Below are positions 1-5,507 of a DNA stretch of 5,507 bases, in pieces. The DNA comes from Myxococcales bacterium (GTDB taxonomy: Bacteria > Myxococcota > Myxococcia > Myxococcales > Myxococcaceae). The DNA lies in assembly GCA_003153055.1 (NCBI GenBank), contig PMBV01000485.1:1-5507 (forward strand), given 5' to 3'. Position 1 is the first letter of the stretch. Each line of letters starts with the position of its first letter. The position numbers were made by a program, and so were the translations under genes. The notes beneath the pieces were generated by a model, which was not told the origin of the DNA, made no database searches, and was given only the letters and a program-made list of their open reading frames with translations.

Positions 1-341
1 TCACCAATACCAGTGGCCGCCCCCTCATCTTCGTCCTGGCCCACGACGAGTACTGCGAGGCCCTGGGCACCTGCGCCTGCGACGTCCGGCAAGGCAGGAA
101 GGCGCTCCGTCTCCCGGGCTCCCTCACGCTGGCCACGGGCGTGACGGTGGAAGGCCTTGAGGATGCCATCCTCGCGCTCCCCGACGCCGCCCGAGCCGTG
201 CGCCAAGGCCGGCTGGCCGTCTCGCGGGCCGCGTCGCCAGCTACCGAGGCGCTCGACTCACCCACCACACCCACCCCGGCTCCACCCGAGGCCGGCAGCA
301 CCCCTGAGGCCACCAAGGCCAGGAAGAAGCGAGGCACATGA
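1..341 (+). CDS. 3' end of an unrecognised small protein gene upstream of the tail sheath (5' truncated)
   Basis: The reading frame is open from the left edge (first full codon at 3) to a TGA at 339-341, leaving at least 112 residues. I do not recognise the family. The visible part starts with a hydrophobic stretch ([16 protein letters not shown]), followed by three closely spaced cysteines (C..., then CAC, in [10 protein letters not shown]). A compact segment then contains [20 protein letters not shown] and a helical part ending near [10 protein letters not shown]. The last 40 residues or so are a Pro/Thr/Ala-rich linker with a basic end (KARKKRG), which looks disordered. The stop overlaps the sheath start as ATGA, so the two genes are probably translationally coupled and in one tail operon. 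By position it could be a small structural or connector protein next to the sheath, but that is only inference. An ATG at 141 lies inside the frame, but coding-like sequence continues upstream of it, so it is unlikely to be the start. Confidence 0.7.
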   Translation, partial: TNTSGRPLIFVLAHDEYCEALGTCACDVRQGRKALRLPGSLTLATGVTVEGLEDAILALPDAARAVRQGRLAVSRAASPATEALDSPTTPTPAPPEAGSTPEATKARKKRGT

Positions 342-2551
342 GTCAGCTGCTGTCATCCAAGGTAGTCGTCGTCGAGGAGGAGCCCACCGTCCGAGGTGTC
401 CCCTCGGCTCCAACATCAGTGGCCGGTGCCGTCGGCCTCACCGAAAGAGGCCCACTCGACGAGGCCGTCCTGTGCACCTCCTTCGAGGAGTACCAGACGT
501 CCTTCGGGGGCTTCACGCCTGACTCCGACGTGGCTCTGGCTGCCATGGGCTTCTTTGAGAATGGGGGGAGCCAGCTCTGGGTGGTGCGGACAGTCCACCA
601 CACCGACGTCGCCAACCCCCAGTCGGCCACCGCGGCGAAGGCCGCCGGCTACCTCGTCGCGGGTGGAGGGCCCACGCCGGGCATCCTCACCGGCGCCGCA
701 GCCGGCCCCTTCTCCTTGAAGGAGGGGGACTCCATTCGCCTGGCCATCAACGGTGGAGTCGACGTTAACGCCGTCTTCCATGGCTCCGCCGCAGGCGTCC
801 CAGCGCCTGGAGCTGGGCCCTTCGCCCTCGCCAACGGGATGACGCTGACGCTGCGCATCGACGGCGGGGCGGAGCAGACGGTGGCCTTCCCGACGGCAGC
901 CTTCGCCTCCATCGCCGCCGCGACAGCCGTGGAGGTGGCGGCGGCCATCAACGCCGTGGTGGTGGGCGGGCGAGTGACGGCGCTGGGAGGCATCATCCGG
1001 CTGGCCAGTGATACAGAGGGCACCGCCAGCCGCGTGCAGGTGACTGGGGGCACCGCGAATGCGGTGCTGGGCTTCCCCGGCACTGTCGCTGTGGGCGGAG
1101 GCAACGTCGCCAACCTTCGGGCCGTCGGGGTGGCCGAGGTGAAGGCCGTCGTGGAGGCGGCCATTCCAACCGTCCGTGTGGCGGCCGGTGTCGCCGGAGT
1201 ACTCGAGGTGCGCACGGTGGACACTGGGCCCAGCGCCAGTGTCCAGGCGCGGGCGGCGACTGCCGCGGCCTTCGGGCTGGACGTCGCCCTACATCCAGGC
1301 GCCGCCTCGGGCATCGCCAACGCCGTGCGGGTCGAGGGAAAGGACGCAGGGGCTTACGCCAACCGCCTCGAGGTGGAGGTGCGGGCGGCGTCCAACGGCT
1401 CGCCCACCGCCTTCGACTTCCTCGTCGTGGATGATGGCGTCTACAGGGAATTCTTCCCCAACCTTTCCACGGCCCCGAAGGATGCCCGGTACGTGGAGCG
1501 CGCCATCAACGACGCCCGCAACGGCTCCCTCTACGTGCGTTGCTTGAGCCAACTGCCCGGTGGCACCTCGGCACCCCAGCCCCAGACGGTGCCCCTGGCC
1601 GGAGGGTCCGATGGCCTCACGGGCCTCAATGACGCCGACTTCATCGGCTCCGAGGCGGGGAAGACGGGGCTGCACGCGCTGGACTCGGTACAGGAGCTGT
1701 CGCTGCTGCTCGTCCCTGGGCGGGCCACGCCAGCCGTCCACAACGCCATGGTGCAGTACTGCGAGGAGGCGCGAGGGGGCACCGTCTTCCCCATCCTCGA
1801 CTCGCCCGCAGGCTACAGCGCCACCGAGGTGGTGAAGTACGTGACGACGACGGCCGCGCTGGAGGGCCTCTCGGAATTCGGGGCCTTCTACTGGCCGCGG
1901 GTGAAGGTGCTGAATCCCCAGAAGAGTGTCTTCGGCTCCGTCGAGCAACTGGTGGTGCCGCCCTCGGGCATCATCGCTGGCGTCTTTGCGCGCACCGACT
2001 CGGCGAGGCCGGGAGGTGTGTACGACTCGCCCGCGGGCATCGAGGCCGGGCGGATGCTGGGGGTGCTGGGCTTCGAGACGGACGAGGTGCTGCAGGAGAA
2101 GAAGCGGGACGTGGTGTACCCGCACCGCATCAACCCCCTCACCACCGGGCCCGGGCTGCCGCGCTTCATCGACGGCTCGAGGACGTTGAAGGGCGACGGC
2201 AACTTCCCGTACGTGGGTGAGCGCCGAGGCGTCATCTTCATCGAGAGGAGCCTCAAGGCGGGCCTGGAGTTTGCCCGGCACAAGGCCAACACCGAGGGGC
2301 TTCAGGCACGGGTGCGGCGCACCATCACTGCCTTCCTCCTGGTGCAGATGAATAGCGGCGCCTTCCGCTCGATGGTGCCGGCTCAGGCCTTCTTCGTCGA
2401 CTTGTCGGGAAACACACCCGCCGTCGCGCTTGCCGGTCAGCTCATCGTGCGCGTGGGGCTCGCCACCAACAAGCCTGCCGAATTCATCATCCTGAGAATC
2501 AGTCAGGACACTCGCGCAATCGACACAGAGCTCGCCGCGGCGGGCGCGTAA
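338..2551 (+). CDS. Contractile tail sheath protein with a large inserted repeat domain
   Basis: This protein forms the outer sheath of a contractile tail; it polymerises around the tube and shortens on firing. At 737 aa it is well above the roughly 400-500 aa common for simple sheaths. Residues 1-90 match the family N-terminus: a Val/Glu-rich start ([14 protein letters not shown]), then [30 protein letters not shown] and [14 protein letters not shown]. The core resumes near residue 325 ([17 protein letters not shown], where many relatives have a Trp). The conserved C-terminal domain covers about 575-730, with [29 protein letters not shown], a helix containing [17 protein letters not shown], and a final beta segment used for inter-subunit linking in known sheaths. 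Between these, residues about 123-321 are an Ala/Gly/Val-rich insertion with internal repeats, probably a surface decoration. The ATG overlaps the upstream stop; GAGG at 331-334 is close, so coupling probably drives initiation. The tube gene follows after 18 bp. Family assignment (phage tail sheath, PF04984/PF17482 type) is from recognised motifs. Confidence 0.95.
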   Translation: MSQLLSSKVVVVEEEPTVRGVPSAPTSVAGAVGLTERGPLDEAVLCTSFEEYQTSFGGFTPDSDVALAAMGFFENGGSQLWVVRTVHHTDVANPQSATAAKAAGYLVAGGGPTPGILTGAAAGPFSLKEGDSIRLAINGGVDVNAVFHGSAAGVPAPGAGPFALANGMTLTLRIDGGAEQTVAFPTAAFASIAAATAVEVAAAINAVVVGGRVTALGGIIRLASDTEGTASRVQVTGGTANAVLGFPGTVAVGGGNVANLRAVGVAEVKAVVEAAIPTVRVAAGVAGVLEVRTVDTGPSASVQARAATAAAFGLDVALHPGAASGIANAVRVEGKDAGAYANRLEVEVRAASNGSPTAFDFLVVDDGVYREFFPNLSTAPKDARYVERAINDARNGSLYVRCLSQLPGGTSAPQPQTVPLAGGSDGLTGLNDADFIGSEAGKTGLHALDSVQELSLLLVPGRATPAVHNAMVQYCEEARGGTVFPILDSPAGYSATEVVKYVTTTAALEGLSEFGAFYWPRVKVLNPQKSVFGSVEQLVVPPSGIIAGVFARTDSARPGGVYDSPAGIEAGRMLGVLGFETDEVLQEKKRDVVYPHRINPLTTGPGLPRFIDGSRTLKGDGNFPYVGERRGVIFIERSLKAGLEFARHKANTEGLQARVRRTITAFLLVQMNSGAFRSMVPAQAFFVDLSGNTPAVALAGQLIVRVGLATNKPAEFIILRISQDTRAIDTELAAAGA
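704..1300 (+). repeat. Internal protein-level repeats (A-A'-B-B') in the sheath insertion
   Basis: Sheath residues 123-147 (A, starting GPFSLKEGD) and 160-184 (A', starting GPFALANGM) align without gaps with 10 of 25 identical positions, including GPF, L5, G8, L13, I15, GG17-18 and F25. Residues about 195-254 (B) and about 262-321 (B') also resemble each other. Shared features are EV near the start, an Ala-rich helix, RV.A, a short beta pair, DT followed by G, S.VQ and a closing A...G. The order A-A'-B-B' suggests one two-part domain placed inside another copy, or a tandem duplication followed by loss. The insertion sits between the conserved N-terminal domain and the sheath core, where other sheaths carry variable outward-facing domains. 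Confidence 0.6.
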
Positions 2552-2554
2552 CTT

Positions 2555-2559
2555 AGGAG
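2555..2559 (+). promoter_or_regulatory. Ribosome binding site of the tail tube gene
   Basis: AGGAG lies 10 bases before the ATG at 2570, between the sheath stop (TAA, 2549-2551) and the tube start. It fixes the start of the tube gene and shows that the gene is initiated independently of the sheath. Confidence 0.75.
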
Positions 2560-2569
2560 CCACCACACC

Positions 2570-3031
<462 letters not shown>

Positions 3032-3068
3032 CTCGTCTTCTTTGTTGTCGACTGAATCTGGCATGGGG

Positions 3069-3082
3069 GCGCCTCGAGGCGC
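3069..3082. other. Perfect 14-bp palindrome after the tube gene
   Basis: GCGCCTC/GAGGCGC is a perfect self-complementary 14-mer that could fold as a 5-bp stem with a TCGA loop. It lies 38 bp beyond the tube stop codon in noncoding sequence. It could contribute to a 3' end structure or be a protein-binding site. No T tract follows. Short GC-rich palindromes occur by chance in such DNA. Confidence 0.35.
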
Positions 3083-3124
3083 GGAAGGCCGCGTGCCAGG
3101 AAGGTGCTGGAGCATCCGGGCGAG

Positions 3125-3156
3125 CCTTGCCGGCCGGAATGGGGCAGCCGGCAAGG
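3125..3156. terminator. Hairpin between convergent genes, possible bidirectional terminator
   Basis: CCTTGCCGGC (3125-3134) and GCCGGCAAGG (3147-3156) form a perfect 10-bp stem, 8 of 10 pairs G:C, with a 12-base loop. It lies between the end of the tail tube gene (plus, 3031) and the stop of the zinc-ribbon gene (minus, 3175), so it could end transcripts from both sides. No clear run of T follows on either strand, so it is not a classic intrinsic terminator; it could instead protect 3' ends or act with Rho. Confidence 0.5.
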
Positions 3157-3174
3157 TGGTTGGGCGCCGCTCAC

Positions 3175-4245
3175 CTATGGGGCGTCGTCGATGCGGACCA
3201 GGTGCCCGCGCAACTCCGGCATCGTGCTCGACTCGGGCGGCTCCGCCGTCACTTCCGATGCGCCGATTCGCACTACGCGATCGTCCCATGACCAAAGGCG
3301 TCCCAGGACCGGCTTCTCGCCACCCGGGTGCACGAATCGGAACATGAACAGCTTCCCGCGCACCTGACTCAACTCGGCGTCGTCGAAGGGGCGGAGTGGC
3401 AGGCGCCAGAAGTGGTGCGGCCGCCCGTTGATTGTGCCCGAGGAACTCTCGTACGCCCGCGCCCAATCAGCTCGGAGGCCATTCTCGATGACGAAGACCT
3501 CCGCTGTGCCGAGCCGAACGTCTCCGGGGTATCGAACAAAGGGCTGGCCGCCGAGTTCGTTCTCGATGCTGACGACGCGAGGCCGCGACCGTCGACAGAG
3601 CGCGCAGCTCATCTGCCAGGCATTGAGCGGCTTCCACGGGTTGCGATTCTCGGGGGTTTGGGTCAGCTTGTACTGCGTGCCGCAGTCGATGCAGCACATG
3701 CCACGACGCTGGGACCGGTCCTCCAGGGTGAGATCGAATGTTGCCCTGTAGTGCTGCCCGCAAACGCACGAATCCTCGCGTTCGTCGCTGCCCAGAAAGA
3801 CCCATCTCGAGCACCTCCTGCACTGGCTGGAGAAGGTGGTGTCATGGTCGGGGCGGAACGTGCGCATGAACTGGATGGTGTTCGTACCCGCGCCCGCTGC
3901 GCGCAGTGTCGCTACCTCCGCAGGGGAGACGACCATCTCGCCGTGTCCCGCTCTGGCGAAGAAGGTCGGGTTGGCGAGCGTCTCGGCAGCTTGCTGCCGT
4001 GCCACCTCGAGGTTGGCGGAGCGCCCACCCGCCGGGATCTCGCCGACTTCGACAGCGAAGCTGGTCCGCACCCCGAGGGCTGCAAGGAGCGCATCGAGCG
4101 TTCTGCCGGCGCGCGCCGAGTCGGGCTCAACCGCAGAATGCGGGGGCGTGAACGCGGCCTTCACGACCGCCTGGTGTGACGCTTGATAGGACATGCCCGT
4201 TTTCTCCATGTGTGCACGCACTCGTTTCTTCAGTTTGTCGGTCAT
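3175..4245 (-). CDS. Unrecognised 356-aa protein with two zinc-ribbon-like cysteine clusters, opposing the tail operon
   Basis: I cannot assign a function. The start is ATG at 4245, chosen because GGAG lies 9 bases upstream and the product begins [20 protein letters not shown], a basic helical segment resembling short N-terminal motifs of other high-GC bacterial proteins. An in-frame ATG at 4260 overlaps that GGAG and is less likely; the frame stays open to 4749, but that part overlaps the divergent gene and looks noncoding. Residues about 45-135 form an Ala-rich mixed region. Cysteines follow at 142, 145, 160 and 162 (CRRC, CVC), then at 184/185, 188, 214 and 217 (CCIDC, CALC), consistent with two tandem zinc ribbons. 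The remaining 140 residues are Trp- and Arg-rich with likely beta strands ([23 protein letters not shown]). There is no signal peptide or membrane segment. It interrupts the tail genes in opposite orientation and uses more A/T-ending codons than the sheath, as moron or cargo genes often do. A regulator, defence or nucleic-acid-binding role is possible but unproven. Confidence 0.8.
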   Translation of the reverse strand: MTDKLKKRVRAHMEKTGMSYQASHQAVVKAAFTPPHSAVEPDSARAGRTLDALLAALGVRTSFAVEVGEIPAGGRSANLEVARQQAAETLANPTFFARAGHGEMVVSPAEVATLRAAGAGTNTIQFMRTFRPDHDTTFSSQCRRCSRWVFLGSDEREDSCVCGQHYRATFDLTLEDRSQRRGMCCIDCGTQYKLTQTPENRNPWKPLNAWQMSCALCRRSRPRVVSIENELGGQPFVRYPGDVRLGTAEVFVIENGLRADWARAYESSSGTINGRPHHFWRLPLRPFDDAELSQVRGKLFMFRFVHPGGEKPVLGRLWSWDDRVVRIGASEVTAEPPESSTMPELRGHLVRIDDAP

Positions 4246-4254
4246 CTGAACAAT

Positions 4255-4258
4255 CTCC
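4255..4258 (-). promoter_or_regulatory. Ribosome binding site of the zinc-ribbon gene
   Basis: On the minus strand GGAG lies 9 bases before the ATG at 4245-4243. It decides between this start and the ATG at 4260-4258, which overlaps the GGAG itself. Confidence 0.6.
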
Positions 4259-4349
4259 ATCGACACCGAGAGCGTCCCGAGCCCGCACGCGGTGCGAGAG
4301 ATCGTCCACCGAACCGCGCGAGCAAGAACCCGCTTCGTCCCGCTCATTG

Positions 4350-4369
4350 GGGCTTGCTCGGGCAAGCCC
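4350..4369. other. 8-bp stem-loop in the divergent region
   Basis: GGGCTTGC (4350-4357) and GCAAGCCC (4362-4369) form a perfect 8-bp stem with a TCGG loop. It lies 104 bp upstream of the zinc-ribbon gene start and 129 bp upstream of the gp26-like gene start. No T run follows. It could be a terminator-like insulator, a leader structure or an operator. With the hairpin at 3125-3156 it brackets the minus-strand gene. Confidence 0.4.
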
Positions 4370-4485
4370 ACGCGGGATCCGGCCAGCGATCTGACCGTAG
4401 AAGAACTGTACCACGGGGACCAAGTCGCGCAAGAGCTGCCGTGTCTGTCCTGTCCCCTTCGCGCCTCGCTGGCGGCTTTGCCCCC

Positions 4486-4492
4486 GAGGAGG
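4486..4492 (+). promoter_or_regulatory. Strong Shine-Dalgarno of the gp26-like gene
   Basis: GAGGAGG lies 6 bases before the ATG at 4499. It fixes the start although the frame is open upstream to about 4292. Confidence 0.85.
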
Positions 4493-4498
4493 CAATAC

Positions 4499-5275
4499 AT
4501 GTCCGACATCATCACTTGTCCATCGGGGCTGACCGGCCGCATCCGCGGCATGAAGGTACGAGAAGAGCGAGTCCTCGCTGACCGCAAGCTGGCCAAGAGC
4601 GGCGGCCAAGTCGAGGAGCTCCTCAGCGCCTGCTGGGAGGAGACGCTCGACCCCGGCCCGTACACGCTCGGAGACGGCGCCAAGCTCGACTGGGGCAAGG
4701 TGCTCCAGGGGGACAGGTTCTTCGCCCTCCTCATGGTCCGCGCGCTCACCTACGGGCCCGAGTACGCCTTCGGCGTCGGCTGCCGAAACGACGCCTGTCG
4801 CGCGCGCATCGACTGGGAGCTGGATCTCACCAATCTCCCCGTGCGCCCCTTGAGCGATACGAGCCGTGCCACCTTCGTCGCCGGCAACCGCTTCGAGACG
4901 CGGCTCCACGACGCCGGCAAGCGAGTGGGCTTCCGGCTCCTCACCGGCGACGACGAGCGGAAGCTGCCCGCCCTCCAGCGAGCCGCCCCGGACCGGCTCC
5001 TCTCCTCGGTGCTGGCCTACCGCGTCCTCGACATTGAGGGCGTCGATGCCAAGGCCAAGCGGCAATTCCTGGAGGAGCTCTCGATGAAGGACGCCGACTT
5101 CCTCGTCGACGAATTCGACCGAGTCGACTGCGGCGTGGACACCACCATCGAAGTCGAGTGCCAGGAGTGCTTCACCACCCAGGAGGTGGAGCTCCCTTTC
5201 GACAAGGGCTTCTTCCTCCCGGGCCGGGACAGGACGGCCAGACGGAAGGCCCGGAGCACCTCTTCCCCGACGTGA
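4499..5275 (+). CDS. T4 gp26-like baseplate / tail-assembly protein
   Basis: This 258-aa protein starts [20 protein letters not shown] and continues with [21 protein letters not shown], a pattern I associate with the T4 gp26-like baseplate family (PF12322 type), found between tube and tape-measure genes in contractile tails. It probably helps assemble the baseplate or load the tape measure; that role comes from family and position. Cys95 and Cys100 (CRNDAC) sit before a beta segment (ARIDWELDL). Cys221 and Cys224 (CQEC) come before a similar one (EVELPF), so a zinc-ribbon-like fold joining distant parts is possible. The middle (about 146-215) is charged and helical. The last 16 residues ([16 protein letters not shown]) are Arg-rich, use rare AGG/AGA codons and resemble out-of-frame translation, whereas the -1 frame beyond the same point looks coding. 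This raises the possibility of a programmed frameshift near 5194-5224. The start is set by GAGGAGG. The family call is moderate; the coding call is strong. Confidence 0.75.
   Translation: MSDIITCPSGLTGRIRGMKVREERVLADRKLAKSGGQVEELLSACWEETLDPGPYTLGDGAKLDWGKVLQGDRFFALLMVRALTYGPEYAFGVGCRNDACRARIDWELDLTNLPVRPLSDTSRATFVAGNRFETRLHDAGKRVGFRLLTGDDERKLPALQRAAPDRLLSSVLAYRVLDIEGVDAKAKRQFLEELSMKDADFLVDEFDRVDCGVDTTIEVECQECFTTQEVELPFDKGFFLPGRDRTARRKARSTSSPT
5181..5224 (+). promoter_or_regulatory. Candidate programmed -1 frameshift signal
   Basis: Two heptamers of the X XXY YYZ type are in phase with the gp26-like frame: C CCT TTC (5194-5200) and C CCG GGC (5218-5224). A perfect Shine-Dalgarno-like AGGAGGT (5181-5187) precedes the first by 6 bases and has no start codon at a usable distance, resembling bacterial stimulators of -1 slippage. 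Slipping at either site leads into the frame of the 61-aa ORF without a stop and gives a 321-aa fusion. CCGGGCC (5219-5225) can pair with GGCCCGG (5248-5254), though this overlaps the second heptamer. All of this is sequence pattern only; GAG/GTG-rich codons can mimic a Shine-Dalgarno by chance. Confidence 0.4.
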
Positions 5276-5277
5276 CG

Positions 5278-5463
5278 ATGGAGGTCTGGCGTGAGGGCCT
5301 CTTTCAGTTGTGCTGGCAGCAGCACGGAGGCTCCGGCCTCACGGTGACGCTGGACGACGCTCTCGAGCTGCCGACGACAGACAGAGACTGGCTCCTCGAG
5401 CGCATCGGCCAGCAGCGCTCCAGGGAGGCCAAGGAGCTCGAGAAGGCCGCGAAGCGGAGGTAG
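5278..5463 (+). CDS. Small (61 aa) tail-associated protein or C-terminal frameshift extension
   Basis: The ATG at 5278 lies 2 bases after the gp26-like stop, in the -1 frame, and the product ([18 protein letters not shown]...) ends in a highly charged helix ([13 protein letters not shown]). I do not recognise it with certainty. Small helical proteins with a central 'L.LP..ddR.WL.e.I' pattern are common just before tape-measure genes, and this one has [15 protein letters not shown]. There is no Shine-Dalgarno at normal spacing; the nearest GGAG (5253-5256) is 21 bases away, while its neighbours have strong ones. A GTG at 5272 overlapping the stop (GTGA) is an alternative start. Translation therefore depends either on coupling to the upstream stop or on a -1 frameshift from the upstream gene; the frame is open and coding-like back to at least 5215. 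By position it may be a tail assembly chaperone. Confidence 0.7.
   Translation: MEVWREGLFQLCWQQHGGSGLTVTLDDALELPTTDRDWLLERIGQQRSREAKELEKAAKRR
5456..5460 (+). promoter_or_regulatory. Ribosome binding site of the probable tape-measure gene
   Basis: GGAGG lies 6 bases before the ATG at 5467 and overlaps the last codons of the 61-aa ORF. Confidence 0.8.
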
Positions 5464-5466
5464 CCA

Positions 5467-5507
5467 ATGTCCCTGAACTCACTCGGCATGGGGTTCGTCT
5501 TCACCGC
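5467..5507 (+). CDS. 5' end of a probable tail tape-measure protein (3' truncated by window)
   Basis: ATG at 5467 with a well-spaced GGAGG begins [14 protein letters not shown] and runs off the window. The LG.GFVFTA start resembles N-termini of phage tail tape-measure proteins, which often continue into a long coiled coil that sets tail length. Gene order (sheath, tube, small assembly proteins, then this) supports the call, but only 13 codons are visible. Confidence 0.6.
   Translation, partial: MSLNSLGMGFVFT

Larger units (their letters stand above)
4246..4498. other. Divergent intergenic region
   Basis: This stretch separates the starts of the minus-strand zinc-ribbon gene and the plus-strand gp26-like gene, so it should hold at least the promoter of the former. 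I found no convincing sigma-70 pair or sigma-54 GG/GC element. It contains a 13-bp imperfect palindrome (CGCAC GCG GTGCG, 4284-4296), an 8-bp-stem hairpin (4350-4369), and a slightly A/T-richer patch around 4390-4412. Confidence 0.5.

Noticed and set aside
649..1320. Minus-strand open frame opposite the sheath insertion
   Set aside because: Ala/Thr/Pro-rich product mirrors the repetitive codons of the insertion; no ribosome binding site or motif supports it.
3042..3367. Short plus-strand frames after the tube gene
   Set aside because: They overlap the 3' part of the minus-strand gene and the hairpin region, and have no good ribosome binding site or motif.
3328..4179. Plus-strand 283-codon frame antisense to the zinc-ribbon gene
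   Set aside because: The minus strand has a Shine-Dalgarno, paired cysteine motifs and balanced aromatic content; the plus-strand product looks like a reverse-complement shadow.
4398..4420. Possible sigma-54 promoter on the minus strand (TGGTAC...)
   Set aside because: It has a GG but lacks the GC at the required distance, so it does not meet the core consensus.
4292..4498. N-terminal extension of the gp26-like frame from 4292
   Set aside because: The ATG at 4499 has a GAGGAGG at ideal spacing and begins the family-like sequence; the upstream part has no such support.
4246..4749. N-terminal extension of the minus-strand gene up to 4749
   Set aside because: It would overlap the start of the gp26-like gene and encodes a Ser/Arg-rich sequence without motifs; the start at 4245 has a proper GGAG.

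Overview
This is a high-GC window with strong G/C preference at third codon positions. It carries part of a contractile (myovirus-type) phage tail cluster. Base composition and the style of the proteins suggest a myxobacterium or another high-GC deltaproteobacterial lineage, as a prophage, a phage, or a domesticated tailocin or injection system. That host assignment is inference.

Layout, left to right. (1) The 3' end of a short plus-strand gene of unknown function (to 341) overlaps the next start by ATGA. (2) A tail sheath protein (338-2551, 737 aa) has canonical ends but a large Ala/Gly/Val-rich insertion built from repeated half-domains. (3) The tail tube protein (2570-3031) follows. (4) A 143-bp gap (3032-3174) holds a palindrome and a strong terminator-like hairpin. 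(5) A minus-strand gene (3175-4245) encodes a 356-aa protein with two zinc-ribbon-like cysteine clusters. It runs against the tail operon, has its own Shine-Dalgarno and looks like a moron or cargo gene. (6) A 253-bp divergent intergenic region (4246-4498) contains another hairpin. (7) A plus-strand T4 gp26-like baseplate or tail-assembly protein (4499-5275) is followed by a 61-aa ORF (5278-5463) in the -1 frame. (8) The first 13 codons of the next gene (from 5467) look like the N-terminus of a tape-measure protein.

Sheath, tube, assembly protein(s), then tape measure is the classic order of contractile tails. The sheath contracts around the tube, and the proteins just before the tape measure usually act as assembly chaperones or baseplate parts. 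The most interesting points are a possible programmed -1 frameshift joining the 258-aa and 61-aa frames, the A-A'-B-B' repeated insertion in the sheath, and the opposing zinc-ribbon gene flanked by hairpins. Whether this is an intact prophage, an R-type tailocin or an extracellular contractile injection system cannot be decided from this window.
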